Positions 61,789 through 64,000 of a DNA stretch of 64,000 nucleotides are shown in pieces (position 1 is the first letter of the stretch; each line of letters starts with the position of its first letter). A program made the position numbers and the translations under genes. Under the pieces are notes generated by a model. It had not been told where the DNA came from and ran no database searches. It saw only the letters and a program-made list of their open reading frames with translations. The stretch comes from Facklamia languida CCUG 37842. GTDB taxonomy: Bacteria; Bacillota; Bacilli; Lactobacillales; Aerococcaceae. Location: the NCBI RefSeq assembly GCF_000245795.1, contig NZ_JH601133.1, positions 1,647,411 through 1,711,410 on the forward strand, written 5' to 3'.

Positions 61789-63018
61789 TCATCGCGAATC
61801 GTCGTCTGTTAATGGCCAAGGGGCTGCTTGATCATCTGGCTCCTGCCAGGATGGTGGTTGCCGGTCAAAGCCCGCCTCTTGAGCCGCTTGGATAGAATGT
61901 GCCCCTGCTTCTTCTTGCCCTTGGGCTTGCAGGATCCGCCCCTTCAAATCAGCATAATAAGGGGTATCCGCCCAGACCTGGCCAAATTCTTGCAGGATCT
62001 GACTGGCTTGACCTGGCTGGTCTTGGCTCAGGTAGCCAAGTACTAAGGCTTCTAGCAACTGGTAATGGTCGCTGGGATCTTCTTCCAGCGGCAGGTAAGC
62101 CTTGATTTTATCTAAGAGAGCGGTTGGATAGGAGGCCTGCCAAGTCGCATAAGCCAAGCAGTCCTTAATCATGGGGTCATACCAGGGGATGAGGTCCGCC
62201 AAGTTAGCAAGGGCTAGATTAAAGGACTCCTGGTCGCCTGATTCAGCCAAGACTTCTAGTAAGAGCCGACGGGCAGCTAAGGCTTCAGAATCTTGATCGA
62301 TGGCCCGAGTCAAATAATCCCTGGCCCCCTGCAAGTCGCCGGCATAGTGAGCAACTAAGCCCATCAGGTAGAACTCCTCTGCCCTTTCCAGCGGCAAGTC
62401 TTCCAGGTCAGCCAAGCCTTGCAGGCGGTCGATGTCAATGGATTCCTCCTCCAATAAACAAGCCATCAGGTCTAACCGCCACTGGCGCCTTAAGTCAGGA
62501 TCCACTTGGAGAAAGTAAGTCAACAGCAGGTCCAAATAGAAGATCGCCTTCTGGTAAAGACCTTGGTCCAGGTAAAGATTGGCCAAGCCTTCATAGGCTG
62601 GATAGGCTTCAGATTTATCTTTGACCAGGCCTTCTAATATCTTACGAGAGGCATTGACCTCGCCCTGGTCCGCCAGGATCTGGCTCTTGAGTAACTGATA
62701 ATCATAAGGTAAGTCTTCTGCTTGCCAGCGGGTCAACCAGTCGCCAGCTCGAGTCAAGTCATTGAGACGATAGGCCGTTAAGGCTGCTAAATAAGCCCAT
62801 TCATCCTGCGGATCGATCTGGTAGATCCGATTATAATAGGCTAACTGGGCCTCACGGTAACCCTGCCGGCCCCATTGATCGGCAAAATGCCGGACTAAAT
62901 GGCTGACCAGGGCTAAGTCTTCACCAAGGTCGACCAGCACTTGGTCTAAGGCTGCCATCTGGTCAGGGACGCTAGGCAGAGACTCTATCTCTTCTTGTAT
63001 TCGACTCCATCTTTCCAA
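61789..63018 (-). CDS. TPR repeat protein (YpiA-type)
   Basis: About 409 residues, nearly all helical tetratricopeptide repeats (YNRIYQIDPQDEWAYLAALTAY, AYPAYEGLANLYLDQGLYQKAIFYLDLLL, YLTRAIDQDSEALAARRLLLEV) and very acidic. It is probably a scaffold for protein-protein contacts; no enzymatic motif. The start is taken as TTG at 63018 because AGGAGAGG lies just upstream. ATG at 63036 is in frame but overlaps that ribosome site. Confidence 0.8.
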   Translation of the reverse strand: MERWSRIQEEIESLPSVPDQMAALDQVLVDLGEDLALVSHLVRHFADQWGRQGYREAQLAYYNRIYQIDPQDEWAYLAALTAYRLNDLTRAGDWLTRWQAEDLPYDYQLLKSQILADQGEVNASRKILEGLVKDKSEAYPAYEGLANLYLDQGLYQKAIFYLDLLLTYFLQVDPDLRRQWRLDLMACLLEEESIDIDRLQGLADLEDLPLERAEEFYLMGLVAHYAGDLQGARDYLTRAIDQDSEALAARRLLLEVLAESGDQESFNLALANLADLIPWYDPMIKDCLAYATWQASYPTALLDKIKAYLPLEEDPSDHYQLLEALVLGYLSQDQPGQASQILQEFGQVWADTPYYADLKGRILQAQGQEEAGAHSIQAAQEAGFDRQPPSWQEPDDQAAPWPLTDDDSR

Positions 63019-63115
63019 ATGATCACCTCTCCTCATTATTATACCATGTCTTCCCTGGCTTCACCATATCGCTCGGAAAGGATTTGAGGTTGAAGGATCT
63101 AAGTCAAAGATCCCG

Positions 63116-63200
63116 TCAATAAGGCAGGTCAACTACTTAATCATAGGAGAATGCCCTTCAAAGCCAAGCTTTTCCGGCTTGTCTACATGGATTAAGTAAC
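63116..63200 (-). repeat. partial structured repeat, copy 15
   Basis: GTCAATAAGGCAGGTCAACT then ACTTAATCATAGG match the arm of copy 14, followed by a remnant of P4. The core and second arm are absent. It has the same position relative to copy 14 as copy 6 has to copy 7. Confidence 0.72.
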
Positions 63201-63235
63201 GCGAAAAGCATATAACATAATAGGCAAGATAATCG

Positions 63236-63402
63236 TCAATAAGACAGGTCTACTACTTAATCATAAGGGACCGCCCTTCAAAGCAAAGCTTTTCCGGGCT
63301 CGATCCACTAGGCATTGCCTAAACGGTGAACCGTAAGGTAATGCACGCTACGTGGATCGTCCTTCTTCCTATGATTAAGTGGTGAGACCTGCCTGTTATT
63401 GA
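63236..63402 (-). repeat. structured intergenic repeat, copy 14
   Basis: Full minus-strand copy, TCAATAA/TTATTGA subtype. P3 shows a compensating double change: GCATT-CCT pairs with AGG-AATGC instead of GCAATGCCT with AGGCATTGC. Confidence 0.88.
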
Positions 63403-64000
63403 CTGATTATAGGTCTTTTATATTCATGACTTGTAAATTCATCCAGTTGCCAAAATAAAAAATGAGAATAAAGACTTCCAATCTAAAAGTGGCATCTTTA
63501 TTCGATCAAATTTAAACATATAGATTCTTAACTCAACCTTTCCATTCAAAGATAAAGGGTAAATTTTTATTTTTCACTGGTGACTAATAGACGGTTTTGA
63601 AAGGGTGAGATATAAAATCGAGTTATAGTGAATGACTAAAATCACGCTATCTGGTTATTTATTGGTTCATCAATTAGCTTGTATCAATAGATTAAAGGTA
63701 GCATTTAATATTTTCTGTCCGCAAAAGTTAGGTGTAAAATATATTAACCAATATATATCGATATTTCATGCAGTATCTATAATTGCCATAACAATAAAAA
63801 TAACCACTAACGATTCTGGTATTCAATAAATCATCCACGCTTATTATGAACAACTAGGTAGACTTTCCTTCGATTGTTTTAAAATTCAGCAATTAGGTCA
63901 ACCTATAAAGACGAGGTTTCCTTTTATACTTGCTGGGCTTATATTAAAAGTTAACATTTATCCCTTCTTTTTTGGAGTTAGGTCAGGTTTGCTAGGAAAA

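Larger units (their letters stand above)
63116..64000. repeat. composite repeat, second copy (runs off the right edge)
   Basis: Order: partial copy 15, copy 14 (minus), then a spacer homologous to 41950-42480. Shared landmarks include TTCATGACTTGTAAATTCAT (63423 and 41969 regions), CTTTCCATTCAAAGATAA-type sequence, GGTGACTAATAGA, TATTCAATAAATC and CAGGTTTGCTAGG. The sequences differ by many substitutions and small indels, so the duplication is not recent. No gene is supported; a 65-codon frame at 63632-63829 has no counterpart in the 42-kb copy. Confidence 0.7.

Overview
The window looks like chromosomal DNA of a low-to-medium GC Gram-positive bacterium, most likely a member of the Lactobacillales. 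An Aerococcaceae-like organism is my guess from gene content and base composition; it is not proven. Coding regions are near 50% GC and long intergenic stretches are AT-rich. Supporting markers are RexA/RexB (AddAB), RecU-PBP1A, a dnaG-rpoD pair, tig-clpX-engB, TseB/YpmB, and the Bacillales-type order ypiA-ypiB-cca-dinG-ypmB-asnS-dnaD.

Layout. 0-2.3 kb: the start of pyruvate carboxylase (minus, running off the left edge) and nth. 2.6-6.7 kb: an acquired island in which an ISL3-family transposase (broken by two frameshifts) and a mercury module (merR, plus merA with an in-frame stop) lie between imperfect terminal inverted repeats and a 7-bp direct repeat, inserted into one arm of a structured repeat. 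6.7-12.8 kb: a pyruvate kinase-like protein, a DUF2786 protein, rluD-lspA, and two divergent lipoprotein genes. 12.9-23.4 kb: addA/addB, pepT, nif3, trmK. 23.7-30.2 kb: exported triple rhodanese, a DUF6544-like protein with a GC-rich structured leader, an exported metallophosphoesterase, a C39-like peptidase. 30.3-33.9 kb: a Mn/Zn ABC transporter operon with DtxR-type operator palindromes. 33.9-41.5 kb: SDR, asparaginase, GNAT, ThrE half-transporter, TraX-like, DUF937 and a membrane protein with 17-residue repeats. 42.9-49.3 kb: rpoD, dnaG, engB, clpX, tig. 51.4-63.0 kb: recU-ponA convergent with dnaD-asnS-tseB-dinG-cca-ypiB-ypiA.

The most unusual content is a dispersed family of intergenic structured elements of about 150-170 bp: 12 full copies, at least 3 partial copies and one diverged relative. 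All full copies share a multi-branched core. The core is closed by a long outer stem that is almost perfectly paired in each copy but has at least five unrelated sequences among copies. Compensatory changes occur in every helix I could align, and GNRA-like loops and G-U pairs favour one strand. One copy has its internal hairpin exactly inverted relative to its tandem duplicate. Several copies sit in pairs facing opposite ways around a shared AT-rich spacer of 0.6-0.8 kb, forming larger composite repeats that occupy the long gene-free intervals at 34.7-35.8, 41.5-42.9, 49.3-51.4 and 63.0-64.0 kb. I do not recognise this family as any named RNA or MITE.
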